Positions 1 to 6,209 of a stretch of 6,465 nt of DNA are shown here, in pieces. Position 1 is the stretch's first letter. Each line of letters opens with the position of its first letter. The DNA is taken from NCBI GenBank assembly GCA_902570545.1, contig CACFYO010000027.1, positions 1 through 6,465 on the forward strand, given 5' to 3'. The notes under the pieces were generated by a model. The model was given only the letters and a program-made list of their open reading frames with translations. It had not been told where the DNA came from and searched no databases. The position numbers were made by a program, and so were the translations under genes. This stretch comes from an uncultured Pelagibacteraceae bacterium. Lineage in GTDB: Bacteria; Pseudomonadota; Alphaproteobacteria; Pelagibacterales; Pelagibacteraceae.

Positions 1-718
1 AATGGTTCTGTTAGTTTTATTTAAATGCAGACATATAAGAGCAGATAAAAAGGCAACCCTTAAAGAGAGATTAAGTTCTTTTGTTGCAGCACTTCCAGCT
101 TTAATTACGCCAATTATAATTTTAGGTGGAATATATGCAGGGTTTTTAACCCCATCAGAGTCTGCAGCGATTGCAGGGGTTTATGCTGTAGCAATTGGTT
201 TTTTAATTTATAGAGAATTAACTTTTTCATCTTTACTAAGTTGCTTAAAAGATACGGCAATAATTACTGCTGTTATATTTTCTATAATTGCTACAGCAAC
301 TTTTTTAAGTGTGGTACTTACGTACACTCAAGCACCTCAGAAAATTATAACTTACTTCACAGATATGGGCGTAAGTGTGAATTTATTTTGGATAATGTTA
401 GGAACTATTTGTTTAATTTTAGGAACCTTTATTGAAATAGTACCAGTATTTTATTTAACTGTTCCAATATTTGCAGCATTAACACTATCTTTTGATCAAA
501 GCTTACTTCATTTATACGTAGTTTTTGTAGCTTTTGCCGGAATAGGCATGATAACTCCTCCTGTTTGTGTAGGCATATATACAGCTGCTGGCGTAATAAA
601 AGAAAATCCAGCTAATGCATTTAAAGAAGTTCCATTGTTTACAATAGTAGGAATAATTTATGGAATATTGATGATATTATTTCCTATATTTTCAACTTGG
701 TTGCCAAGTCTCCTTTAA
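1..718 (+). CDS. TRAP transporter large permease (DctM family), C-terminal part, 5' end outside window
   Basis: This is the membrane channel subunit of a tripartite ATP-independent periplasmic (TRAP) transporter, which imports organic acids and related anions using a sodium gradient and a periplasmic binding protein. The 238 residues seen from the ATG at base 2 are about half of the usual 420-440, and the frame is open to the left edge, so that ATG is probably internal. Counting from it, family hallmarks are the segment ALPALITPIIILGGIYAGFL at 30-49 followed by TPSESAA at 50-56, the GTFIEIVPVF motif at 141-150 and GMITPPV at 182-188. Several hydrophobic helices alternate with short loops, ending in a final helix near 213-232. 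The binding protein and small permease should lie to the left. The sulfonate genes nearby make a sulfonate substrate possible, but the sequence does not show it. Its stop overlaps the stop of the convergent hydrolase gene. Confidence 0.93.
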   Translation, partial: MVLLVLFKCRHIRADKKATLKERLSSFVAALPALITPIIILGGIYAGFLTPSESAAIAGVYAVAIGFLIYRELTFSSLLSCLKDTAIITAVIFSIIATATFLSVVLTYTQAPQKIITYFTDMGVSVNLFWIMLGTICLILGTFIEIVPVFYLTVPIFAALTLSFDQSLLHLYVVFVAFAGIGMITPPVCVGIYTAAGVIKENPANAFKEVPLFTIVGIIYGILMILFPIFSTWLPSLL

Positions 719-1668
719 AACAGTTTTTCTAAATATTTGATTACCTCTTCGTTTCTTGGGTCTTTGTTGGCAAAACACTTTGTAAGAGTTATTCCGTGCC
801 ATCCACCAGTTTTTAATTTTTTTTTACATTTAGTATCACTAACATCAACAAATCTTACATTTTCTGAGTCAGATAAAAATTTAGATGTTTTGAGATTTTC
901 ATATTTGTCTTTTTCATGGCTAAAAACTAAAACATTTTCTAATTGTTCTACTTTTATCATTGATATTTTGTAATCTCTCCAATTCACCCATCCTCTATGA
1001 GGTTTTTTTTCTTTAGCAAATTTTCCTGATCTTGCAGGATGGAATGCTATTACTCCATCAATTTCTGTTGGGAAATTTGATTTTAAGATAAGAGAGTCCC
1101 ATCCACCAGCTGAATGACCTGAAAGAACAATATTATTAAAACCTTCATTTTTGAATTCATCAATCTTCAATTTAATAACTTTTTGTTGTATTAGACCTTT
1201 CCATTTATTAATCAAAAATACTCCATTTTCATCTTTAAGATTTAAAACACTATTTACGTCTTGATTGTTTTTGTCATAAATGTTCCAAAATAAATCCTCC
1301 TCTTTTTGAGTCCATCCTCTGGCACCTTTGCAAAGCTGATAAGTTTTGATTGTAAAATCTTTTATTTTAAATCCATCTAATTGATAAACTGTTGGTGGTA
1401 TTTGATACCACGAATTTTTACAGAGCTGTAATGAACTATCTTTCCCTGCAGAACCATGACTATAAATTAAGATTATTGTTTTATCTTTATCAATATTTTT
1501 ATCTAATTCGTAACGATTTCCATTACTATTAACAAAATAATTATATTTCGAAAGTTTTTTTAAATCTTTTTCAAATCTTGTTTCAGAAGATGCACTTGTT
1601 ATAATTAATAAAAAAAATATAGTTGTATAGAAGTAAAAATTATTTACTTTGTCTAATTTCTTTTTCAC
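715..1668 (-). CDS. Exported alpha/beta-hydrolase fold protein, function unknown
   Basis: A 317-residue protein with a likely N-terminal signal peptide: a lysine-rich start, a hydrophobic core at about 12-27 and a possible cleavage near ASS|ET at 26-30. The mature part has alpha/beta hydrolase landmarks: HGSAG at 71-75 (candidate oxyanion-hole loop after a beta strand), the nucleophile elbow GHSAGG at 184-189 with Ser186, a candidate acid Asp254 in HEKDKYE, and a candidate catalytic His291 in GGWHG. Four cysteines (83, 113, 281, 298) could form disulfides in the periplasm. An esterase, lipase or amidase role is plausible, but no substrate can be named. The start is a GTG with only a weak purine-rich leader; stops lie in frame just upstream and no better start exists. 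The first 29 bases overlap the end of the small gene before it, which suggests translational coupling. It appears to be the last gene of the xsc operon. Confidence 0.75.
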   Translation of the reverse strand: MKKKLDKVNNFYFYTTIFFLLIITSASSETRFEKDLKKLSKYNYFVNSNGNRYELDKNIDKDKTIILIYSHGSAGKDSSLQLCKNSWYQIPPTVYQLDGFKIKDFTIKTYQLCKGARGWTQKEEDLFWNIYDKNNQDVNSVLNLKDENGVFLINKWKGLIQQKVIKLKIDEFKNEGFNNIVLSGHSAGGWDSLILKSNFPTEIDGVIAFHPARSGKFAKEKKPHRGWVNWRDYKISMIKVEQLENVLVFSHEKDKYENLKTSKFLSDSENVRFVDVSDTKCKKKLKTGGWHGITLTKCFANKDPRNEEVIKYLEKLF

Positions 1669-1837
1669 AGATTTTTCTTGCTTCTTCTGGTTCTGTTTTT
1701 TTCATTAATTTGCTTTTTGCAATAACACATGCTGATATAGATTTTTGAAGACTAAATTCCTCATATTTTCCCACACTTAAATAAAGAAAAATTGCAGCTG
1801 CACCCAAGAATAAAAATAATTTATAGTTTTTATACAT
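1640..1837 (-). CDS. Small membrane-anchored protein with two cysteines, hypothetical
   Basis: A 65-residue protein that I do not recognise. Residues 7-22 form one hydrophobic segment after a short basic N-terminus, so it is probably a signal anchor or uncleaved signal peptide. The rest is a charged, probably helical domain of about 40 residues with Cys37 (SACV) and Cys57 (KICEKE) 20 residues apart, consistent with a periplasmic helical hairpin closed by a disulfide. Its ATG overlaps the last base of the desaturase stop codon (TAATG arrangement), and its 3' end overlaps the hydrolase start by 29 bases. That tight nesting argues that it is a real, co-translated gene rather than a chance frame. 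It may work with the exported hydrolase encoded next, but that is inference only. Confidence 0.6.
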   Translation of the reverse strand: MYKNYKLFLFLGAAAIFLYLSVGKYEEFSLQKSISACVIAKSKLMKKTEPEEARKICEKEIRQSK

Positions 1838-2839
1838 TAAGAAGCCTGTTGCTCTGGTAAAGAAATATCTAGATGATAATTTGGTTCATCTCTTTGTTTT
1901 TTAAGAGCTGGTATTATTTCTTTGTAGGTATAAAATAATCCATTTTTAATTTCAGGTAACTGATCTTTTAAATGATAATGTAATTTTTCTAAATTATAAG
2001 CTGGAACAGTTGGAAACATATGATGTACACAATGATATTCCATTTTCCAATAAAGGAAACTTAGTATTGGGTTTAATTTCATATCCCTCGCTGATAATCT
2101 ATGATCTTTTACGTCTCTTGCTAAACCAGCATGTTGAGTAAAGGCAACAAACTTGTGTAATCCTTTTCCATAATAATGTGGCAACAAAAGATATAATGCG
2201 GGCAACCATGAAGATATTAATAGAGACCAAATAATTATAGACAACCAAATACAAACATAAATCCTTGAGATTAAAATAGCTCTTGGTCTTGCATTTTCTG
2301 GAATACTATCAATCATAACTTTAGTTCGTATCCCAAAAGCATGTTTTATGACTTCAAAAGCTATGCTTTTTTTGAAAAATAATAATTCCCCAAAAGGAAT
2401 TAAATTCATTATTAATTTTTTAGGAGTATCTTTTAAATTATTGTCATATTCAATTTCATGATCATAAGGATTTTTTGTTGAATAAGTATTTCCGTGGTGA
2501 ACAAAATGTGTAAATCTCCATCTGGTAGGCTCAAAGTATGCCATGAAACATGAAATATAGTAAAATATTTCATTTAAAAATTTAGTCTTGAACGCTGTTT
2601 TATGACCTGTTTCATGCCAAATTGGATTACAAAAACAAAAAATATTTCCATAAATATAAAACCAAAATACTGACCACCAGCTACCCCAAGTTAAATATGC
2701 TAAATATCCAACAATGCTTAGTAAGCTAAAATAAACACTTACATGAATTAATCCTTTGATGTCTGATTTTTTTTGTAAGTTCTTTTAAGACTTCTTTGTC
2801 AATATTAGGTCTGAACCACTTTTCTAATTTAACGTCCAT
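1837..2839 (-). pseudogene. Fatty-acid desaturase/hydroxylase-type membrane di-iron protein, frameshifted in an A8 tract
   Basis: The gene starts at an ATG at 2837-2839 (MDVKLEKWFR...) and breaks at the T8 run at 2767-2774 (A8 on the coding strand). Skipping one A after Lys24 joins the first frame to the second and gives 333 residues without other defects; the junction KKSDIKG fits the family. As read, the first frame gives only 37 residues, with its stop at 2726-2728. The restored protein has the three histidine boxes of membrane fatty-acid desaturases and alkane/xylene-type hydroxylases: HETGH at 75-79, HFVHH at 111-115 and HCVHH at 269-273. It also has FTQHAG near 233-238 and DHR near 245-247. 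Hydrophobic segments lie at about 29-72 and 187-220. The 235-residue open frame from the ATG at 2544 lacks box 1 and the first membrane region, so alone it is unlikely to be active. It lies 37 bp after xsc and is coupled to the small gene downstream. Substrate unknown; a MocD-like oxygenase is an alternative to a true acyl desaturase. Confidence 0.85.
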
Positions 2840-2847
2840 AAATTACA

Positions 2848-2866
2848 GTATGAATAAACATCATAC
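2848..2866 (-). repeat. Short inverted repeat in the xsc-desaturase gap
   Basis: In the 37-bp gap between the xsc stop and the desaturase ATG, the arms GTATGA and TCATAC are perfect complements separated by 7 bases. A 6-bp, A+T-rich stem is weak, and no U-run follows it on the minus strand, so it is not a convincing terminator. It could be a minor mRNA hairpin near the desaturase start, a protein site, or chance in AT-rich DNA. Confidence 0.3.
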
Positions 2867-2876
2867 ATATATTTAT

Positions 2877-4661
2877 TTATCCTACCAATGATTTTTGAGG
2901 CTTCATATCACCTTTTTCAATTCCTGCTACTTCTACTGGTTTCTTCATAGCGTCTCTTCTAAATGGCTCACCTAATTCTTGGTTTAAAATTACCTCTATA
3001 AATGTTGTAATTCCCTTTTTTTGATCTTCGCATGATTGCTTAATTGCTGCAGTTGTTTCCTCCATAGTTTTAACTGCAACTCCTTTTAAACCACATGCAT
3101 TAGCAACCTTAGCGTAACTTAATTCTGGATCAAGTTCTGTGCCTATAAAATTATCATCAAACCATAGTATAGAATTTCTCTTTTCTGCTCCCCATTGATA
3201 GTTTCTAAAGATAACCATAGTTATTGCAGGCCATTCTTCTCTCGCACAAGAACTCATTTCATTCATACTTATTCCAAAAGCACCATCACCAGCAAAACCA
3301 ATTACAGGTGTGTCAGGGCATCCAATTTTTGCGCCTAATATTGATGGAAAACCATATCCACATGGACCGAATAAACCTGGTGCTAAATATTTTCTTGGTT
3401 TTTCAAAAGTTGGATATGCATTGCCTATTGCACAATTATTTCCGATATCACTTGAAATAATTACATCATCTGGCATTCCAGCTTGAATTGCTCTCCAAGC
3501 TTGTCTTGGGGACATTCTGTCTGAGTCTCTTTCTCTAGCTTCTTTATTCCAAACGGTACCTGGATCATCATCTTCATGATCTAAACTTGTAAGAGTTTGT
3601 AACCAAGCTGATTTTGTTTTATGAATTAAATTTTTTCTATCATCTCTACCCTTGTCGCCAGCTGTTGGTGAAAGTTTTTCTAAAATCTGTTGTGAAACCA
3701 TCTTAGCATCTCCACAGATACCAACTGTTACTTTTTTTGTAAGTCCAATTCTGTCTGGATTCATGTCTACTTGAATAATAGTTGCATCTTTTGGCCAATA
3801 ATCAATTCCGTATCCTGGTAAAGTTGAAAAAGGATTTAATCTTGTTCCTAGAGCCAAAACTACATCTGCTTTTGAAATTAACTCCATTCCAGCTTTTGAA
3901 CCATTGTATCCTAATGGTCCTACTGCTAAAGGATGACTTCCTGGAAAACTATCATTGTGTTGGTATCCATTGCATACTGGAGCATCTAACTTCTCAGCTA
4001 ACTTTTTACATTCATCAATTGCATTACCAATTACCACTCCTGCTCCAGATAATATTACTGGAAATTTTGCATCTGATAAAAGTTTTGCAGCTTTTTCAAT
4101 TGCCTCTTTTCCTCCACCTTGTCTTTCAAATCTTACAATTGGTGGTAAATCAATATCTATTACTTGTGTCCAATAATCTCTAGGTACATTTATTTGTGCT
4201 GGTGCAGAACCTCTAAATGCTTTTTCAATTACTCTATTTAGTACTTCAGCCATCCTTGATGGGTCTCTAACCTCTTCTTGATAACAAACCATATCTTTAA
4301 ATAAATTCATCTGTTCTACTTCTTGAAAACCACCTTGACCCATAGTTTTATTTGCTGCTTGAGGTGTAACTAATAATAATGGTGTATGGTTCCAATAAGC
4401 TGTTTTAATAGGTGTTACTAATCCAGTAATTCCTGGCCCATTTTGAGCTATAACCATTGACATTTTTCCTGTGGCTCTTGTGTATCCATCCGCAATTAAT
4501 CCTCCATTAGTCTCATGAGCAACATCCCAAAATGTAATTCCTGCTTTTGGAAATAAATCAGATATTGCCATAAAAGCTGATCCAATTATTCCAAACGAGT
4601 GTTCAATCCCGTGCATTTGAAGAACTTTTATGAATGCTTCTTCAGTTGTCATTTTAGTCAT
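2877..4661 (-). CDS. xsc: Sulfoacetaldehyde acetyltransferase
   Basis: Xsc (EC 2.3.3.15) is a cytoplasmic thiamine-diphosphate enzyme that turns sulfoacetaldehyde and phosphate into acetyl phosphate and sulfite. It is the desulfonation step for taurine, isethionate and one branch of sulfolactate degradation. The 594 residues match the family length. The N-terminal domain has the cofactor-activating Glu50 in AHE, followed by ADGYTRATGK (57-66) and the Xsc-like QAANKTMGQGGFQEVEQM (101-118). The central domain carries LGTRLNPFSTLPGYGIDYWP (271-290). The C-terminal ThDP/magnesium motif is GDGAFGISMNEMSS (458-471) through FRNYQWGAEKRNS (485-497), with RN in place of the usual NN, as I recall for Xsc. 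These blocks separate it from acetolactate synthase. The ATG at 4661 has AGAAAGG 7 bases upstream; a second Met at codon 4 is possible. It is the first gene of the minus-strand operon and diverges from suyAB. Confidence 0.97.
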   Translation of the reverse strand: MTKMTTEEAFIKVLQMHGIEHSFGIIGSAFMAISDLFPKAGITFWDVAHETNGGLIADGYTRATGKMSMVIAQNGPGITGLVTPIKTAYWNHTPLLLVTPQAANKTMGQGGFQEVEQMNLFKDMVCYQEEVRDPSRMAEVLNRVIEKAFRGSAPAQINVPRDYWTQVIDIDLPPIVRFERQGGGKEAIEKAAKLLSDAKFPVILSGAGVVIGNAIDECKKLAEKLDAPVCNGYQHNDSFPGSHPLAVGPLGYNGSKAGMELISKADVVLALGTRLNPFSTLPGYGIDYWPKDATIIQVDMNPDRIGLTKKVTVGICGDAKMVSQQILEKLSPTAGDKGRDDRKNLIHKTKSAWLQTLTSLDHEDDDPGTVWNKEARERDSDRMSPRQAWRAIQAGMPDDVIISSDIGNNCAIGNAYPTFEKPRKYLAPGLFGPCGYGFPSILGAKIGCPDTPVIGFAGDGAFGISMNEMSSCAREEWPAITMVIFRNYQWGAEKRNSILWFDDNFIGTELDPELSYAKVANACGLKGVAVKTMEETTAAIKQSCEDQKKGITTFIEVILNQELGEPFRRDAMKKPVEVAGIEKGDMKPQKSLVG

Positions 4662-4751
4662 GGTTCAGCCTTTCTAATTCTTTTTTTTAATTGTCAAAGT
4701 GCCCGATTAATATATAAGATTGAGCGAATTTCAAATAAAGAAATCGTCACA
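4662..4751. promoter_or_regulatory. Divergent xsc / suyAB intergenic promoter region
   Basis: This 90-bp spacer is the only substantial non-coding stretch and must carry the promoters for both directions. For suyAB, TTGTCA at 4691-4696 and TATAAG at 4713-4718 are separated by 16 bp, each one mismatch from the sigma-70 consensus, giving a leader of roughly 25-30 bases. For xsc, TTGAAA at 4734-4729 and TATTAA at 4712-4707 on the minus strand are a weaker candidate pair, also with a 16-bp spacer. The two -10 elements would sit side by side in the AT-rich core at 4707-4718, so one bound regulator could affect both. I see no strong operator palindrome. The assignments rest on motif matching by eye only. 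Confidence 0.4.
4669..4675 (-). promoter_or_regulatory. xsc ribosome binding site
   Basis: On the minus strand AGAAAGG lies 7 bases before the xsc ATG, a reasonable Shine-Dalgarno sequence and the best one in the window. It supports the start at 4661, although the Met three codons later (MTTEEAF) could also be reached. Confidence 0.5.
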
Positions 4752-5039
4752 ATGTCAAATACTGATATAATAATACATGATGAAAAAGACAACGTAGGCG
4801 TAGTAGTTATAGAGAAAATAACCCCAGAACAAGATTGTAATTGTTGGATAATGGAAAATGATAAGTCTGTTTCAATACAATCAAAAGATGAAATACCATT
4901 GGGTCATAAGATTGCAATGGCAGATCTAAGTGAGGGTGACACTATTTTGAAATATGGTCATGATATTGGGAAAGTAGTTAAAAATATTAAAAAAGGCGAA
5001 CATGTTCATGTTCATAATGTAAAAACAAAAAAGTGGTAA
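4752..5039 (+). CDS. suyA: (R)-sulfolactate sulfo-lyase, small subunit
   Basis: SuyA is the small subunit of (2R)-3-sulfolactate sulfo-lyase (EC 4.4.1.24), which cleaves sulfolactate into pyruvate and sulfite in the cytoplasm. The 95 residues form a single SAF-type domain, like the N-terminal part of altronate/galactarate dehydratases (UxaA family). The SuyA-like pattern is IPLGHKIAMADL (48-59), EGDTILKYGHDIG (61-73), GEHVHVHNVKTKKW (82-95), and DNVGVVVIE (13-21) near the start. The ATG at 4752 was chosen because it gives the family start (MSNTDIIIHDEKDN). The same frame runs 51 codons further upstream, but that extension crosses the promoter and the opposite-strand xsc and does not look like protein. 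The leader has only a weak purine stretch. suyB follows after 3 bases, so the two are co-transcribed and probably translationally coupled. Confidence 0.93.
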   Translation: MSNTDIIIHDEKDNVGVVVIEKITPEQDCNCWIMENDKSVSIQSKDEIPLGHKIAMADLSEGDTILKYGHDIGKVVKNIKKGEHVHVHNVKTKKW

Positions 5040-5042
5040 TAA

Positions 5043-6209
5043 ATGGAAATTCCAGAAAGTTTTTTAGGATATAAAAGAGAAAATGGTCGTGCAGGAACAC
5101 GTAATCACGTTATTATTCTTCCTGTAGACGATATTTCAAATGCATGTGCAGAAGCAGTAGCAAATAACATTAAAGGTACAATAGCTCTACCTCACTCTTA
5201 TGGGCGACTACAATTTGGTGCAGATTTAGAACTTCATTTTAGAACAATGATCGGTACAGGAAAAAATCCTAATGTTGCAGCTGTTATAGTTATAGGTATT
5301 GAACCTAAATGGACAAAAAGGATTGTTGATGCAATTGCAACAACTGGCAAACCAGTTAAAGGATTTAGTATAGAAGGAGTTGGAGATATAGATACTATTG
5401 CTAAAGTTTCAAAAAAAGCACAAGAGTTTTCAATGTGGGCTTCTGAAAAACAAAGAGAAGAGTGTCCAATGAGTGATTTATGGATTTCAGTAAAATGTGG
5501 AGAGTCTGATACAACATCAGGATTAGCATCTAATCCTACTGTTGGAAATCTTATGGATAAGTTAGAACCACTTGGTGTTCATTTATGTTTTGGTGAGACT
5601 TCTGAGCTTACAGGAGCTGAAACAGTTTGCGAAAAAAGAGGCAAAACACCGGAGGCTCAGGCAAAGTTTAAAAAGACATGGAATGATTATAATGATTTTA
5701 TTCTTAAAGAAGCAACAGATGATTTATCAGAAAGTCAACCAACTGCAGGTAACATTGCTGGTGGCTTAACTACTATCGAAGAAAAAGCATTTGGTAATTT
5801 TCAGAAAATTGGAGGATGTCAGTTTATTGATGTTCTAGAGCCAGCCGAGGAACCGACAAAAGGTGCGGGATTGTACTTCATGGATACTTCTTCAGCTGCT
5901 GCAGAATGTGTTACTTTACAAGCTGCGGGAGGTTTTAATATCCATTTATTCCCAACTGGACAGGGCAATATTATAGGAAATCCAATAGAGCCTGTGATTA
6001 AATTGACAGCAAATCCTCTTACAGCAAAAACTATGAGTGAACATATTGATGTGGACGTTTCTAAAATTTTATCTAGAGAAATGAATTTGAGCCAAGCAGG
6101 AGATGAGTTAATCAAATCAACTTTAAGGGTTGCTAATGGAAGATTAACTTGTGCTGAAGCTCTTGGTCATAAAGAGTTTGTTATGACTAAATTATATAGA
6201 AGCGCCTAA
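5043..6209 (+). CDS. suyB: (R)-sulfolactate sulfo-lyase, large subunit
   Basis: SuyB is the large, catalytic subunit of (R)-sulfolactate sulfo-lyase, an iron-dependent lyase of the altronate/galactarate dehydratase (UxaA) family. At 388 residues it has the normal length. It opens with the family signature [20 protein letters not shown] (9-28), then [11 protein letters not shown] (29-39) and [18 protein letters not shown] (49-66). The central part has [20 protein letters not shown] (139-158) and [11 protein letters not shown] (181-191), and the C-terminal part [18 protein letters not shown] (308-325). Cys34, Cys141, Cys152 and Cys182 are candidate iron or active-site ligands by position, not proven here. 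The adjacent suyA, the SuyB-like [11 protein letters not shown] block and the neighbouring xsc favour sulfo-lyase over altronate dehydratase, which automated tools may assign. Its stop directly abuts the stop of the convergent gene, leaving no room for an intergenic terminator. Confidence 0.94.
   Translation: MEIPESFLGYKRENGRAGTRNHVIILPVDDISNACAEAVANNIKGTIALPHSYGRLQFGADLELHFRTMIGTGKNPNVAAVIVIGIEPKWTKRIVDAIATTGKPVKGFSIEGVGDIDTIAKVSKKAQEFSMWASEKQREECPMSDLWISVKCGESDTTSGLASNPTVGNLMDKLEPLGVHLCFGETSELTGAETVCEKRGKTPEAQAKFKKTWNDYNDFILKEATDDLSESQPTAGNIAGGLTTIEEKAFGNFQKIGGCQFIDVLEPAEEPTKGAGLYFMDTSSAAAECVTLQAAGGFNIHLFPTGQGNIIGNPIEPVIKLTANPLTAKTMSEHIDVDVSKILSREMNLSQAGDELIKSTLRVANGRLTCAEALGHKEFVMTKLYRSA

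Noticed and set aside
717..728. AAAACAGTTTTT as an intrinsic terminator
   Set aside because: The stem is only four A-T pairs around a three-base loop and lies inside the hydrolase coding end; it is not stable enough to be credible.
817..825. T9 run (A9 in the hydrolase) as a second frameshift site
   Set aside because: The hydrolase frame passes through it intact as consecutive lysine codons, and the candidate catalytic His291 follows in the same frame.
737..973. Plus-strand 78-residue frame opposite the hydrolase, and the 64-residue frame at 241-435 inside the TRAP permease
   Set aside because: Shadow frames of genes with clear family motifs or fold signatures on the other frame or strand.
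3224..4183. Plus-strand open frames inside xsc (78, 133 and 73 residues)
   Set aside because: They lie antisense to the strongly supported xsc and have biased leucine/histidine/glutamine composition with no domain features; they are shadows of the coding frame.
4691..4697. Perfect TTGACA on the minus strand (4697-4692) as the xsc -35 box
   Set aside because: A -10 at normal spacing would fall on the xsc ribosome binding site, where the bases (GAAAGG) do not resemble a -10 element.
4599..4751. Upstream extension of the suyA frame to an ATG at 4599 (146-residue version)
   Set aside because: It overlaps the xsc start on the opposite strand and the promoter region, adds 51 residues not expected in SuyA, and the ATG at 4752 gives the normal family start and length.
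5819..6115. Minus-strand 98-residue open frame inside suyB, and the 65-residue plus-strand frame at 5572-5769
   Set aside because: Both lie inside well-conserved suyB coding sequence, with no ribosome site or protein-like features.
5043..6209. suyB as altronate or galactarate dehydratase
   Set aside because: Same superfamily, but the separate SuyA-like small subunit, the SuyB-type sequence blocks and the neighbouring xsc fit sulfolactate sulfo-lyase better.
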